Assembly: GCA_904066235.2 (NCBI GenBank)
Contig: CAJFCV020000001.1
Span: forward strand, 13,325,291 to 13,389,290
DNA: 64,000 bases
Source of the DNA: Bursaphelenchus xylophilus
Lineage: Eukaryota > Nematoda > Chromadorea > Rhabditida > Aphelenchoididae
Direction: 5' to 3'
A model generated the notes under the pieces. It worked only from the letters and a program-made list of their open reading frames with translations, searched no databases and was not told the DNA's origin. The position numbers and the translations under genes are program-made. Below are positions 46,349 to 55,756 of this stretch, one piece after another (the stretch's first letter is position 1; every line of letters begins with the position of its first letter).

Positions 46349-49300
46349 TTATTTTGAAAGAACAGATGTTACCGAAACCCGAGAGGTTGAAATTGAATTT
46401 CTGTCGATTCCAAGAGCCCTCAGAGCTATATTTCTGTAGCTTTTCACCAAAATGATGGTCGATACAGGGTTGACCAGTGGGATTGAATTCAGAGAAACGG
46501 ACATTAGCGACAACGAGCCGGACTTGTTTCCGCCATTGTGAAGATTGAAGATGCCGATCAAATATGGGAGGGCGACAAGGAGCACAGGGATGATCGACTG
46601 AAAAAAGGGGGAAATACTCAGTCTCGGTTTGTCGAGAAAATAATGTGGATTTGTCGCGCCTTGGAATCGCCCCTCATCACTTAGCGACGGCCAGTTGGGC
46701 ATTTGGTGAGCGGCTGCGAAGAGGCGAGACACTTTGCTGCGACAAACCCACATTATTTTCAAAACAGACTGATATTTTTAAATGACCGACCTTCTTTTGG
46801 CAATAACTTGGCTAATAGTCCTTTGAGATGATTTTTTTTTGGTGTTGAGGTCCCTTCGGTGCGCACTTTTTTGCCTTAAGAACGGCGAAAGACACAGCGG
46901 CTAGCCGCCAGCCTCGTAACTATCAGTCTGCCGGGAAAATAATGTGGATTTGTCGCAGCAAAATGTCTCGTCCCGTCGCAGTCGCGCGCCAAATCCCGGG
47001 CCACGGCTCGCCGTCGCGAAGCGAGAGTGTCACGGCAAACCCGAGATAAAAGAAAAATGTTTCCCGCCCACTTTGGAGTTTCGTCCAAACGAAGTGTCAC
47101 AATTGACAAAAGAAATAATTTCGAGAAAAATATTTTTCCAACGTTGCGAAAACGATCTGACATTCAAATTTCCCACGCACCTGTGCAGTCAGTGTTAAAG
47201 TAATTTGTCGCTGCATCCTACTCGCCACACTCGACGTCTTTTGCACATTAGAGCTGAGTTTTTGGAAGATTCGGACGATAAAGTACAGCAGTAAGGGTGG
47301 ATAAGCAAAAATTGGGTAATTAAACTTGAAGATGACTTGGGAAATTGTTTGCAATGGCTGTAAAACGTCTTGTATTAGGTTGTCCAACAAATAATGACCC
47401 TCTTCAAAAAATTTATTTTTTCGGCAAAATTTACCGTAATAACTGCGATCTATTTAATCAAAATAATTATCACGTGCTTTATCACGCTTGTTACAATGTG
47501 CCAAAAAGTTTTTTATGTCTGTAGCTTAGGAACCCCGGCTTCTGGTGCCGATGAAACTTTTGAAGGCCTTTTCAAGGGCGTCTTGATTGTCGAATTCCCT
47601 ACCACTGATGAAACGTGCAAGATTCTTGAACTGATGGTAATGTGTATAGGCCAGCTTTGACAAATAGGCTGGACGAGGGACAGTCTCGTATCTCTATTAA
47701 ATCGGCTTCTGGAGGGTCATCTTTCAAAGGGGAGGTTCCGTGTAGCCGCTATGAATTTTTGGACTTCTGCGACGCATCGTTGAAGACAGACGCTGCCATA
47801 AACTGTCTATCTGGATACAGTAGGCGATCGTATCTACATTTTGGCCAGCTTTCAAGAAGCTGTATTGTACTATGCCCATGCTGCACCATTAAGAACTAGT
47901 CATCACCTTGTTTTGGGGGGAGTCGGGCGTTGACAAGTGCCGCAGTGATACCCTCGGAGGACTCCGTTCAGCATATCCGGTCTGGTTGTCCCAGTAGGTC
48001 CTCTTTTCACCAGAGGCAACGATTCGATCCAGAAAACGGCACGCAAACGCGAGAAATGTAATGCTTCCACTCTTTGCTTTGATCCAATAACATGGGAAAA
48101 AGTTGCCGGGCATTTTTTGAATTCCATCGACATCGAATGGTTAGCCGCCGATTATTTCAACAGCCAGGCGATGTCAGAGACGCGTTGGATGATGATTCTA
48201 GGATGTTCGTCAACCGACGACCTCAGGGTAAATTGATAAGGTTTGGATTCCGTACTTTATCTTTGGGCCCCTTGCCGTAAAATCGTAATTTTTAAATCCA
48301 TCGTTTCACCGTGTTCAGACTCAGAACACACTAGTCGAACATAGCGTTGATACTTTGCGTAGCTTCTGAAACTTTCGCATCCTGTTTTTGCCCGTTAAAG
48401 ATGACAGCGCAAACCGACTTTTTTTTGATAATTTTCGATTAGGGCTACATTACTGTAATTTGGTCCCAATATGACAAACGATACATCAAACGAAAGCCTG
48501 AAATCTCAGCTACAAAATGTTATAATATTTCGAAATTCTATCATCGCTTTCCTTTTTTAGAGGCTTTAAACTTTGCCCCTCTCACAGAGGGTCATTATTT
48601 GTTGGACAACCTAATATATTGTCGGACGTAATTTCATTTACCTCTTCAGTGACTAGTCGTCGATCAAAGTACGGAACCCGCCTTAAACATTGCGGATCGT
48701 CGTCTCCAATGTAGGCGGTAAGCTGATCATAGGACTGGACCGAGAGCAGCGCTATTCCAATGGTGATGACACCAGGAGGAGTGAGATAGGCGACGACTAG
48801 GAGGAGAAATTGAAAACTGGTGAGAGTTTTGTTGCTGAAAGTTGTGAATATCAGCCTGTCGGGAAAATAATGAGAAGTCAACCAAAATATCAGACGACGA
48901 GGCGGGCTAAGGTAGTACAACCCCCAAGTCCAGTTCAGCCCCCCATGACCCAGTACAAACCCCCTCAGCCAATCTAAACCGCCTACTCGGGATTGGGTTC
49001 TCTCGGCTACGATCATCGTTGAACCACAAGAACGAATTTTTTACGGTAAGGGGGGGGGGCTGAACTACCAAAGCCCCGACGAGGGCTAAGGCCTGACGGC
49101 AATAACGTCTGCCAACCAGAGATTGCCACGGACAAAATTGCGGCTCCGGCTCCCATGCAAAATTTAAAAAGGTCTCCGGCACCGGCTCTCGCAAATTTTT
49201 TTTAAAATTTTGTTTCCAAAAAAAGGTTATTTGTGCCAGAGATGACACACCCAACGTTTTTAAGCCATGTCGTAAGTATGCAACACAAAGTATGCAACCT

Positions 49301-49962
49301 TTCCCATTTTCCAAACAATTGGTTTAACAAGATGACGAAATTTTCACTTTTCTGAACGCTGAGAAGTCTGGCTCCGACTTTGGGCTCGGGAGCCGGAGCT
49401 GCTCAGAGCCGGAGCCAAGAGCCGGCTCTCTCTGCTGCCAACCGTTAACGGGAAATTATGACTTACTGAACAATGTGAAAATACCGGTAGGTATACGGAA
49501 CGAAGCAAAAACAAACAGTTGCCATCATGAAGAACGCCTCGAACACTAAGAGATACGCTAAATTCCTTCCAGCTAAAAAGCCATAATGTTCAATGAGTTG
49601 AGGCAAAGGCCCCTCGAATCGCATGGTAAGCACATCCCTTACCATTTCTGAGCGCTGAAATTTCAATTTTATGGCCGAAAGCGAGGATGATAAAGGTTTG
49701 TCATCCTGCGGTATCGCGATATATTGTGATGCTGGTATATATAAAACTACAAAACGCTTACAGCCATGAGCAAAAAATGTTCCAACGCGGTAACTCCATC
49801 CAAGAAACAGGATGCATAGAGCACTTTCCGATAGCTGTACATAACATCTGGTGTGTGGTTTTTCACCAAGAAGAACAGTAAAATGTTTGCGAATACTCCG
49901 GAGATTGCGATTATTTGGAAGACTCCTTGACGAAGAGGATTAACACAGCAAGCAGCTAGCAT
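46349..49962 (-). CDS. 7TM chemoreceptor, Str superfamily-like (receptor 5)
   Basis: Exons 49762-49962, 49467-49654, 48642-48834, 47181-47357, 46349-46597; 335 aa, intact. The start ATG 49962 aligns with receptor 6 (MLAACCVNPLRQGVFQ vs MDSCVDHLHKGVFQ). Family marks: KNHTPDVMYSYRKVLYASCF between TM1 and TM2, CFCFVPYTYRYFHIV ending TM3, CLRRVPYF in the second extracellular loop, MQRQITLTLTAQ before TM6, SIPLVNPVSTIILVKSYR in TM7. Introns are swollen by insertions: a hAT MITE and a family 5 end in intron 2, a 1240-bp mariner relic in intron 3, family 5 copies in intron 4. The TAA stop overlaps an AATAAA. Confidence 0.93.
46617..46772. mobile_element. MITE family 5 in receptor 5 intron 4
   Basis: Ends TCAGTCTCGGTTTGTCGAG and the inverse ...CAAAACAGACTGA followed by TA. 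The interior shows AATGTGGATTTGTCGC and its inverse. A further left end (TA-TCAGTCTGCCGGGAAAAT) starts at 46923 in the same intron. Confidence 0.8.
47375..48614 (-). mobile_element. Mariner element relic (1240 bp) in receptor 5 intron 3
   Basis: Terminal inverted repeats TTAGGTTGTCCAACAAATAA...(28 bp, perfect), flanked by TA on both sides. Near full length for mariner. The minus strand keeps recognisable transposase blocks in broken frames: FLDRIVASGEKRTYWDN (family RIVTGDEKWVYYDN), KAGQNVDTIAYCIQID, and a C-terminal DYHQFKNLARFISGREFD that matches the region after the last catalytic Asp. Frameshifts and stops make it inactive. Confidence 0.92.
48851..48873. mobile_element. MITE family 5, left end
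   Basis: TA then TCAGCCTGTCGGGAAAATAA, with no matching right end before the hAT MITE. In intron 2 of receptor 5. Confidence 0.55.
49117..49434. mobile_element. hAT-type MITE, copy 2 (318 bp)
   Basis: Left end CAGAGATTGCCAC, right end CTCTCTG (inner part of the right repeat lost), flanked by an exact 8-bp duplication CTGCCAAC (49109-49116, 49435-49442). The interior matches copy 1 in reverse orientation, including the GGCTCCGG-rich blocks. In intron 2 of receptor 5. Confidence 0.92.
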
Positions 49963-50352
49963 CAATATTAGGTTGTTCAAAAGTTGCGTAGTAACTCAGT
50001 ACGTCCAAATCTGAGCGTAGAACACCGCCTGTCAATGGACTCTGCATTTATAATAACATCAACGAGTGCCATTCTTTGTAACAAGTACTTAAAATTAATT
50101 TCAAATTGAGTTAAGAGTGCAGCAAGTTACAGGAACAGCTGGCCACAGAATTGCGAAAAACTTTTTCCTGGGGTTTTTGAATTAGCCGAGGTATTGTTAA
50201 TTTTAGAGAGCAGCTGCCCATTTGTTATTGTTTCTCGAGATTATTAGTCATATACATAAAAACAGTTGGTATTTAAAATTTAGATTTGATGTAAAAAGTT
50301 GAGAAAATTGAGGGATTGAGTTTCAGGCGTCCTAATTTTTGACCACTAATAC
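49963..50352. other. Upstream region of receptor 5
   Basis: No gene or repeat recognised. Probably contains the receptor 5 promoter (read on the minus strand). A palindromic CTCGAGA-like site near 50237 is the only motif noted. Confidence 0.4.
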
Positions 50353-50920
50353 TAACAGAGGAAGTACTCCAAGTGCGACGCTCAGATTTTCTTTAAAATT
50401 TGCACACACGTCGGGTATGGACTAGATATCAATTCCTGAGAGTTTTAGCTCGCGCTTTGCGGGTGCCGCCGAGATATCGAACGATTTGTGCCGCCAAGAG
50501 AGCACGCTAAACGTGGAGAGCGCTCAGAGAGAAAAGCGCTTTTTGGCTATAACTTCGGCAGTTTCGTGCGGAAAAATTTGATTTTTTGTAGAAACATTAT
50601 CCCTTACAGTATCGGTCCGTCGGGAAAAAACGGCGGATCGTCGCTCCTCCGAATCGCCCATCATCGCTTTGCGACTGCAAGCCGCGGCTTCGGATTTGGT
50701 GCGCGACAGCGGCGAGGCGAGACATTTTGATGCGACAATCCGCCGTTATTTTTCCGACAGACTGATAGAAGTAGGCATGAAAATTTTCGTGCCGAAATTC
50801 GGCAAAAAGTCCTAAATTTCGCCGACTTTCGATCTAAAAATCTCGGTTGTTTCTGCAAAGTGCGAGCTAAGAATCTTGCATATATCTTAGAAAAAATTAT
50901 TCTAAATTTGCGCCAAGTTG
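50353..50920. mobile_element. MITE family 2, copy iii, split by a nested MITE
   Basis: Left end ACAGAGGAAGTACTCCAAG. Interior as in other copies (AGCTCGCGCTTTGCGGG, GATCGAAAGTCGGCGAAA on the opposite strand). The right terminus is truncated after GCGCCAAGTT. A family 5 element (50612-50765) is inserted inside it at a TA. Confidence 0.8.
50612..50765. mobile_element. MITE family 5, nested copy (154 bp)
   Basis: TCGGTCCGTCGGG ... CCGACAGACTGA flanked by TA (50610-50611 and 50766-50767). The surrounding family 2 sequence is continuous across the insertion when compared with other copies, which fixes both ends and the TA target. Confidence 0.92.
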
Positions 50921-51363
50921 TCAAATCTGGATTCATTTCTCAGATCGGCGACAACGCTGAAGGGCATGAGGATCTCACCAAAAGCGAAGCTGACATTACA
51001 TAAATGATCGCCAAGTTGACCTTTTTTTTGTTTATCCAATCTTCTCCTCAAGTAAGGAGTCCGCAAAAACGGTTTGATTGGGCCGTAATTGTGACGGCGT
51101 ACGGACAACGCACATGACGGATATTACTTTAGCATTCTTTTGTTCAAATTTCAGCCAGTTTACCTCCATTTCCGGGCAAAGACTACAGGAGAACAACGGT
51201 TGTTCATCATGTCTCGACGCTCTTCGGCAAGCTATTAATAACACATTTTTTGTCTCTGATTAACAACAGGAGGCTTGTTTCGGTCTTACATTGTTAGATT
51301 TTCTTCCAATTACTCAGTTACGGTCTATACTCCGTCAAGAATATCCGAAGTCAAGTGTGGAGC

Positions 51364-51369
51364 TTTATT
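51364..51369 (-). terminator. Poly(A) signal AATAAA of receptor 4
   Basis: AATAAA on the minus strand 52 nt after the receptor 4 stop codon, within ATAAATAAAGCTCC. Confidence 0.7.
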
Positions 51370-51420
51370 TATACAAACAATTCCGATTTACCGTCCAAAA
51401 TAAAATGTTCATTTTTTGAA

Positions 51421-53566
51421 TCACCATGTAGATGATGGCCCTATTAAACTGCCATCAGAAAGAGCGAATACCCGTTGAGACCGTTTTCCGAGTCCACATG
51501 CCTCAAGAAGCGCATACCGATAGCTCTTGAACAGCCAAATTGTTGCCAGCGGGTTGATTAGGGGGATTAGAAAGAACGAAAAGGCAATTGTTGACGTTGC
51601 ACCCGGATTGTAGGTGTCATTACTGTACCAAAAGCTGGCAATACTGCTGAAGAATGGAAGGGAAACTAGGAGAAGAGGAATGATGGACTGAAAACGATTA
51701 GATGAAAGATGTGTGGTAAGGCTTTTTGGATTTTTTGTTAAGAAATGAGCAAAGAATCTTTTTTATCCCGACATTTCCGTCAACATTGTGGGCAAGCGAT
51801 CGGAACAGGTTGTCCGACCGAGAAACATTGGAAAGGGTAAGTCTACTGTGTCGTAGTTGGTGGCCTCCTGACCCAACACATTTACGATTTAGTCCGTAGT
51901 TTTGGTAGGCTTCAAGGCCTTTTTGTACAAAATAGCCGTACAAAATAATGGCTCGAACATCACTTTCCTCCAAGATTTGATAACTACACACAAGCCGGAC
52001 TTAGAAACTTGATACAACCTAACCGAGTAGTACTCGAAGCAAAGCCTAGAGGATTCAAGAAAAAAAATTGAAAACTTTGTTGCCAACGCACGGCATTCTG
52101 TACTTTAGGGACACAACCGATCTCCGCGACTTTTTTTATTTTTTTCGGAATGCGCTTGCTTTCTCGCTCCATATCTCGCTAGCCGTTTGAGCTAGAAGGC
52201 TGAAATTTGGCACGGGATTAGAATAAAAAGCCGGCTTTCAGAAAATAGAAATATTATAAGGAACCCCATTGAATAAGCTTTGAAAAGCCATTAGGCAACG
52301 GCAAAAAACGTTTTTTAATCCAAATCCTCATACCTGAGCAGTCAAGGCCATCGTGATCTGTCGTTGCATCCTCGTGGCTACGCCCGCCGTTGTCTGCAGC
52401 TCACCGTTCAACTTCATGTAGATTCGAACAATAAAGTAGAGCAGAAACGGCGGGAATACCAACGTAAGCAAAATTGAGGACGAACAAGCTTGAGCGACGC
52501 TGTGTAATGGCGGCTACAAAAGTGGTTGCTACAAAAATTGGAATGGAGCACAAATAGAAAGTAGAAACTTGTCGAAACTCACTTTCAGTGTGACGATTCG
52601 TATGTCAAAAATTGGGACTCTCCTTGAGCAGGGGGAAGTGTCCTTCCCGACGTAGTCATTGAGCTGATCGTACGCGTGAACAGAGAGAAGTGGAATGGAA
52701 ATTGAAATTATCAAGGCAGGCGTTAGGTATACAAGAACCAAGAGAAAAAACTCGAAATTTCTGAGGGTCGAATTCCTGAAAATTCAGCGACAAATATGTG
52801 CAACAATTGCCTATTGCACGGTGCAAGGTCAACTTCTGTTTTCTCTTAATGCATGTTGCGAAGATCACTCCAGCGACTCTACGAAAAGACTAGTATCCCA
52901 CTCGGGCTAAATTTTGTTTAGCCTTCCACCTAAAACTATTTGATAGCCACGGGGAAAGGAGCAGATCGGGAATATGAAGTATATACGAGGGGATGGGCAG
53001 ACGACCCGTCGACCAAGATATCGTTTATTCGACACGAAAGCACGGGAAAAGAACGAGATCAAAATGGGTTATTGTGGCTGTTACAGGCGAATTCATTATT
53101 CAAACGAGGCACTATTGCCAGCAGACCCACCTGACGACGTGCAGGTACCGGTAGGTATAGGGAACAAAACAGTAGCATATAACACTCAGTTGGAAGAAAA
53201 ACCCGGGGATCAAGAGATACGCAAGATCACCATCGGGCAACCAGCCGAGCTGGTCGATAAGTTGAGGAATTGGACCGATGAAACGTATCACATGAATGCC
53301 ATCTTGGGAGGACAGTTCCTGAAAACAGTATTAGGTATTGGTCGGTTGTATTTCCGGCCAAAACTCACCCCGTTAAACAGAATATGCACCAACGCTGTAA
53401 AGCCATCCAGAAAACAGGATGCATACAGCACTTTTCGGTAGCTTTTCATCACATTTGGCGTGTGATTCCTCACCAGCAAGAACAACAGTAGGTTCGCGAG
53501 CACACCCAAGATGCTCATACATGAGCTGAGAGCGCGGTATACGGGATTCCCGCAACTTTCAGACAT
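51421..53566 (-). CDS. 7TM chemoreceptor, Str superfamily-like (receptor 4)
   Basis: Exons 53369-53566, 53131-53318, 52583-52775, 52334-52513, 51421-51687; 341 aa, intact. Exon 4 is 180 nt, one codon longer than in its paralogues. Marks: MSESCGNPVYRAL start, RNHTPNVMKSYRKVLYASCF, PIPQLIDQLGWLPDGDLAY, CYCFVPYTYRYLHVV, SPCSRRVPIFD, MQRQITMALTAQ, IPLINPLATIWLFKSYR. Very close to receptors 2 and 3 in exons 1-3. Intron 4 contains a decayed mariner fragment; intron 2 carries the palindrome TTGCACGGTGCAA (52814-52826). Ligand unknown. Confidence 0.93.
51900..52090 (-). mobile_element. Mariner fragment in receptor 4 intron 4
   Basis: Shares with the 56084-56858 element the blocks GGCTCGAACATCAC and TTCAAGAAAA and the right terminus ACTTTGTTGCCAAC. 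On the minus strand it keeps a piece like the mariner transposase N-terminus (EESDVRAIILYGYF). The left terminus was not found. Confidence 0.7.
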
Positions 53567-54019
53567 TACATCGGCAATGAAGCGAAACTTTTGAATGATA
53601 TAAAAAATATATCGTACTCATACATATGTGTCGATATTCAAAATATTTTTTGTGGGCTTTATTGTAGTGAAACATTAGTGAAAAGATGTTAAAAATTTTT
53701 ATTGTTTTGAAGTGAGGAGATTAACAAAAAGGGAAGAAAAATGAAATACTCCAACTCCAGATCATTCTGTACGGTCTGTGATGACGTCACACGACACGGA
53801 GACTTTATTTATTGTATATATATGTAGTATTTTCAGCTATAGCTAACTTTATCAATCTGCCCTGTAAATAGTGTGGACTAGTCGCGCCTTGAATTGCTCG
53901 TCATCGTTTTGCGGCAGCTTACTGGAGATCTGGTGGGCGACTGTGACGTCGCCATACATTCTTCAGCGACAAATCCGTATTATTTTTCCGACAGGTCTTT
54001 GGCAGTTGACAACAGCAAT
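53567..54019. other. Receptor 4 upstream / receptor 3 downstream
   Basis: Contains a block similar to the DNA upstream of receptors 2 and 3 (see the regulatory entries) and a degenerate family 5 MITE (TATCAATCTGCCCTG at 53850 to TTTTTCCGACAGG near 53995). No gene. Confidence 0.6.
53645..53680 (-). promoter_or_regulatory. Conserved block upstream of receptor 4
   Basis: Minus strand GTTTCACTACAATAAAGCCC followed by ACAAAAAATATTTT, about 95 bp before the ATG. Near-identical blocks precede receptors 3 and 2. Contains AATAAA, so it may instead be a 3' processing signal of the upstream gene. Confidence 0.5.
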
Positions 54020-55384
54020 TTAAGCGAACACCGAGAAACTAGATCGTCCCATTAAAGTTCCATCGGAGAGGGCGGATACCCGTTGAGACCTTTTTCCGAT
54101 TCCACATGCCTCAAGAAGCGTATACCGATAGCTCTGGAGCAGCCAAATTGTTGCCAGCGGGTTGATCAAGGGAATGAGATAGAGCGAAAAGGCCGTTGTT
54201 GCCATAGCACCCGCCTTGTCGCTGCCATTACTGTAATGAAGGCTGGCGATACTGTGGAAGAATGGAAGGGAGATTAGGAGAACGGGAATGATGGACTGAA
54301 AGCGTTTTGATGATATATGCAAGGCTTTTTCGTTAGGACATCAAACCATTGACCCCCGAAGTAATTCCTCAAATAAGGAGAAAAAAAACTATATCCCAAC
54401 TCCATACCTGAGCGGTCAACGTTATCGTGATCTGCCGATGCATTCTCCTGGCCGCAGCCGACGTTGCCTTCAGCTCCCCGTTCAACTTCATGTAGATTCG
54501 AGCAATAAAGTAGAGCAGAAACGGCGGGAATGCCAACGTAAGCAGAATGGAGGATATACAGGCTTGAGCGACGCTCTGTAACGACTACAAAAGTGGTTGC
54601 TACAATAGGAAAGGAGCACAAATTGCAAGCACAAACTTGTCGACACTCACTTCCAGTGTGACGATCCGTATGTCAAAAATTGGGATTCTCCTTGAGCAGC
54701 GGGAAATGTCTTTCCCGATGTAGTCATTGAGCTGATCGTACGCATGGGCAGAGAGAAGTGGAATGGAAATTGAAATTATCAAGGCAGGCGTTAGGTATAC
54801 AAGAATCAAGAGAAAAAACTTGAAATTGCTGAGGGTCGAATTCCTAAAAATTGAGCAACTAGTAAGTGCAATCCCGGAGGATCATGTTGTAAAACATGTA
54901 TTGGAATATCAATTCCCTTTTTTATTTCTCCACTCAAAACACGACCCACCTGACAATGTGGAAGTACCGGTAAGTGTAAGGCACAAAACAGTAGCATATA
55001 GCACTCATTTGGAAGAAAAAATCGGGGGCCAAGAGATAGGCGAAGTTACCATTGGGCAACCAGCCGAGACGGTCGATAAATTGAGGAATTGGACCGTTGA
55101 AACGTATCACGAGGACGTCATTTTCGAATGAAAATTTCTGAAATCGATATAAAGTATATATCTACCGTAGTTTCCGCCAAACTCACACTCGTCATCAGAA
55201 AATGCTCCAACGCAGTAAACCCATCCAGAAAACACGATGCATAAAGCACTTTTCGGTAGCTTTTCATCACATTTGGCGTGTGATTCCTCACCAGCAAGAA
55301 CAACAGTAGGTTCGCGAGCACGCCCAGAATGCTCAGACATCTGCTGAGAGCGAGATATACGGGATTCCCGCAATTTTCAGACAT
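54020..55384 (-). CDS. 7TM chemoreceptor, Str superfamily-like (receptor 3)
   Basis: Exons 55187-55384, 54950-55137, 54651-54843, 54408-54584, 54020-54295; 343 aa, intact and the most compact of the six (introns 49, 106, 66, 112 nt). TM1 residues ~11-33 (LGVLANLLLFLLV), then RNHTPNVMKSYRKVLYASCF; CYCFVPYTYRYFHIV ends TM3; VYLTPALIISISIPLL is TM4; SRCSRRIPIFD is extracellular loop 2; LAFPPFLLYFIARIY is TM5; RRMHRQITITLTAQ precedes TM6; IPLINPLATIWLLQSYR is TM7 and its end. The C-terminal tail is Ser-rich. No insertion within the gene. Confidence 0.94.
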
Positions 55385-55756
55385 TACATACGCAAGAAAT
55401 ACTTTTGTATATGAGGAACTCAAATGATATAAAATATAGATATTGTAGTTATACATATCATGCATCATATAAATATTATTGTGAAGTTTATTGTAGTGAA
55501 ACAGTAATGAAAACGTGTTAAAAATTTTACAGTTAAGTGAGAAATTACCAAAAATGAAATACTCCAACTCCAGATGCTCTTGTGTGGTGAGTGATGACGT
55601 TATAATATGGAAATCCGTGCTAGAAGAAGCTCGGGTCAACACTATTTTAATTGATTGGTATTCGGCGGCTCTTCGACGGAGGCTCAGCCAAACTTCATCG
55701 AACGCATACAGGATGCTTGGGGAATACATCGAAAGATGGAATTTGGCAACAGCAAG
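55385..55756. other. Receptor 3 upstream / receptor 2 downstream
   Basis: AT-rich. Holds the conserved block at 55485-55520 and CATATCATGCATCATAT-type palindromic AT motifs. The shared CCAACTCCAGAT phrase (55563-55574; also ~53751 in the receptor 4/3 spacer) shows the spacers were duplicated with the genes. No gene. Confidence 0.6.
55485..55520 (-). promoter_or_regulatory. Conserved block upstream of receptor 3
   Basis: Minus strand GTTTCACTACAATAAACTTC about 100 bp before the ATG; same block as before receptors 4 and 2. Confidence 0.5.

Noticed and set aside
48900..49060. Pro-rich peptide and poly-G run as a gene or G-quadruplex element
   Set aside because: Lies in intron 2 of receptor 5, has no splice support, and a single G9 run is not enough for a structural claim.
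52974..53441. 155-codon plus-strand frame
   Set aside because: Antisense shadow of receptor 4 exons 1 and 2.
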